NCBI GenBank assembly: GCA_900554905.1
Contig: USJB01000062.1
Location: 1 to 7,138, forward strand
Direction of reading: 5' to 3'
DNA from: an uncultured Collinsella sp.
GTDB taxonomy: Bacteria > Actinomycetota > Coriobacteriia > Coriobacteriales > Coriobacteriaceae
DNA: 7,138 bases
Shown here: positions 5,722-7,138 of the stretch, piece by piece
Numbering within the stretch: position 1 is the stretch's first letter
Layout of the letters: every line of letters begins with the position of its first letter
Notes under the pieces: model-generated
Database searches by the model: none
What the model was told of the DNA's origin: nothing
The model's input: only the letters and a program-made list of their open reading frames with translations
Made by a program: the position numbers and the translations under genes

Positions 5722-6963
5722 TTGACCGCCGCAACCACGCCAAAAAGTAAGTCAACCGCCGCCGCGCTCTCCCCCGCGCGCACCAAGCTCTGCCTGGCGC
5801 TGCTCGTACTGTTGGGATTCTCGCTCGGCTGCTCCGAATTCGTGGTTATCGGCATCGAAAGCGACTTGGCGACGGAACTCGGCATATCGCTTGCCACTGC
5901 GGGCCAACTTATTAGCGTGTTTGCGCTCGTCTACGCTATCGCGACGCCGGTGCTCGCGCTCAGTACGGGGCGTTTTCGCCGCTACCAGCTGCTCGTGTGC
6001 TACAGCATCGTCTTTGTGCTCGGCAACCTGGTCATGGCGTTGGCGCCCAACTTCCAGGTGCTGTTCATCTCGCGCATCATCCTGGGCTCCGTCTCGGGCG
6101 CACTGCTCGCCGTGGGTGTGACGTACATCCCCGAGCTGCTGTCCCCGCAGCAAACTTCGCTTGCCATCTCGGTGGTATATGGTGCGTTTTCCGTGGCAAT
6201 GGTCTTTGTCACTTCGATCGGCAAGTTTGTGGCCGACACGCTCGATTGGCACGTGGCCATGTACGGCACGCTGGCCTTTGCCGTTCTGATCTGCGGAGCG
6301 CTCGTGGCGTTTATGCCGCGCGCTGGGCAAACCGACGAGCCTGCCACCTTTCGCGAGCAGGCGGGTCTGCTACGCGAGCCGAGCATCATCACCGGCATGC
6401 TCATCTTTTTGTTTGGCGTGGGCTCGGTCTACGTGTTTTGCGGCTATGTGACGCCCTATCTGGAGCAGGTGCTGGGCATGGGCACGGTCGAAGCCAGCAC
6501 CACGCTTATGGCCTACGGCGTGTTCTGCCTGATCTCGAACATCCTGGGCGGATGGATCGATGCGCGCTTTGGCATGAAGGCGCTACTCGTGACGTTTGTG
6601 CTGCAGGCTGCAGCGTTACTCGGACTGTTTGCTGTGGGCGGCACCATGCCGCTCGCGCTGGTCTTTGTCTTTAGCCTGGCGCTGCTCATGTACCTGTTCT
6701 CGGTGTCGTGCATCACGCACTTTATGGACGTGGCACGCAGCCGCCATCCCAAGTCGATGGTACTCGCAAGTTCGGTTGAGCCCATGGCGTTTAACGTCGG
6801 CATCTCGTTTGGCACCGCAGTGGGCGGCACCGTGGTAAGCAGCGTTGGCATTGCGTACGTGGGCGCAGTGGGTGCCGCGTTCTCGCTTGTGGCCTGGGTG
6901 CTTACGCTGGTGACGATTAAGTTGGCTCGCTGGGAACGCAAGAGGGCGATGGCGCAGGCGTAG
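5722..6963 (+). CDS. MFS transporter, DHA1-type drug/metabolite efflux permease
   Basis: A 413-residue inner-membrane protein with about 12 membrane segments, the usual size and layout of DHA1 transporters driven by the proton gradient. SEFVVIGIESDLATELGIS (38-56) is the typical end of TM1 and following loop. STGRFRRYQLL (81-91) is a degenerate motif A between TM2 and TM3, SRIILGSVSGALLAVG (117-132) is the TM4 motif B with its Arg, and GGWIDARFG (276-284) is the second-half motif A. A hydrophilic loop lies near residues 200-220. The chosen start is TTG at 5722, with GGAG 8 bases upstream. GTG at 5713 lies right on that site, and an ATG at 5542 would translate the promoter and palindrome of the opposite gene. 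The substrate cannot be read from sequence. It is divergent from the decarboxylation genes, so a phenolic product is conceivable but unsupported. Confidence 0.88.
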   Translation: MTAATTPKSKSTAAALSPARTKLCLALLVLLGFSLGCSEFVVIGIESDLATELGISLATAGQLISVFALVYAIATPVLALSTGRFRRYQLLVCYSIVFVLGNLVMALAPNFQVLFISRIILGSVSGALLAVGVTYIPELLSPQQTSLAISVVYGAFSVAMVFVTSIGKFVADTLDWHVAMYGTLAFAVLICGALVAFMPRAGQTDEPATFREQAGLLREPSIITGMLIFLFGVGSVYVFCGYVTPYLEQVLGMGTVEASTTLMAYGVFCLISNILGGWIDARFGMKALLVTFVLQAAALLGLFAVGGTMPLALVFVFSLALLMYLFSVSCITHFMDVARSRHPKSMVLASSVEPMAFNVGISFGTAVGGTVVSSVGIAYVGAVGAAFSLVAWVLTLVTIKLARWERKRAMAQA

Positions 6964-7008
6964 ATGCGATACTCGAGCTCGATGATGGCGATCGAAAGGA
7001 AACCGCAT

Positions 7009-7138
7009 ATGCAACGTGTACTGTTCATCTGCTATGGAAACATCTGCCGCTCGACGATGGCCGAGTCGGTGTTTACCGAGCTCGTGCGCCGCGCTGGGCG
7101 CGAGGCGGAGTTTGCCATCGATTCCGCGGCGACCTCGA
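7009..7138 (+). CDS. Low-molecular-weight protein tyrosine phosphatase, N-terminal part
   Basis: The first 43 codons are in the window; the gene continues past the right edge. MQRVLFICYGNICRSTMAES has the LMW-PTP phosphate loop C-x5-R-S, with nucleophile Cys8 and Arg14, directly after the first beta strand as in the family. The downstream DSAATS (38-43) also fits the conserved D-S-A-[GA]-T segment. Related arsenate reductases share the fold and cannot be fully excluded from the fragment. AAAGGA lies 8 bases before the ATG. It starts 45 bp after the MFS stop, with no terminator in between, so the two are probably cotranscribed, though no functional link is evident. The C-terminal Asp general acid lies outside the window. 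Confidence 0.9.
   Translation, partial: MQRVLFICYGNICRSTMAESVFTELVRRAGREAEFAIDSAATS

Noticed and set aside
5561..5755. Upstream extension of the LpdD-NUDIX frame to an ATG at 5755
   Set aside because: It would translate the predicted promoter, the operator-like repeat and palindrome B, and overlap the MFS start. ATG 5560 has an AGGAG site at correct spacing.

Overview
The window looks like a chromosomal segment of a high-GC anaerobic gut actinobacterium, most likely class Coriobacteriia and perhaps Collinsella. That is an inference from GC-rich third codon positions, GGAG-type ribosome binding sites and the gene content. No database search was possible.

Layout. Five genes read on the minus strand from about 5560 down to the left edge: (1) 5560-4613, a two-domain protein with an N-terminal LpdD-like domain (the small accessory protein of gallate decarboxylase) and a C-terminal isopentenyl-diphosphate-isomerase-type NUDIX domain; (2) 4368-2911, a DASS/SLC13-like anion permease; (3) 2768-1281, a UbiD-family decarboxylase close to gallate/protocatechuate decarboxylase LpdC; (4) 1247-669, a UbiX/LpdB flavin prenyltransferase; (5) 588 to beyond base 1, a MerR-family regulator cut by the window edge. 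On the plus strand, transcribed divergently from the LpdD-NUDIX gene, are a 12-TM MFS (DHA1-type) exporter at 5722-6963 and the start of a low-molecular-weight protein tyrosine phosphatase from 7009, cut by the right edge.

How the genes fit together. The minus-strand genes make a near-complete prenylated-FMN (prFMN) decarboxylation module: import of an aromatic carboxylate, synthesis of prFMN by UbiX from FMN and dimethylallyl (pyro)phosphate, decarboxylation by the prFMN-dependent UbiD/LpdC enzyme, and an accessory LpdD domain. The unusual part is that this domain is fused to an IDI-like NUDIX domain, a family that handles IPP/DMAPP, the precursors of UbiX's prenyl donor. The NUDIX domain keeps the five IDI metal ligands but has Ala where IDI has its essential Cys. 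This suggests a role other than classical isomerisation, such as making or binding the prenyl donor.

Non-coding structure. The 161-bp divergent region 5561-5721 holds a good sigma70-like promoter for the LpdD-NUDIX gene, a 23-bp inverted repeat over its -10 box, and a 31-bp palindrome whose arm supplies the -35 box. An almost identical 31-bp palindrome (30 of 31 bases) sits at the other end of the gene and contains its stop codon. The 244-bp region 4369-4612 holds that palindrome, an 18-bp-arm inverted repeat followed by a U-run, and a strong intrinsic terminator only 53 bp before the permease, arranged like a transcription attenuator.
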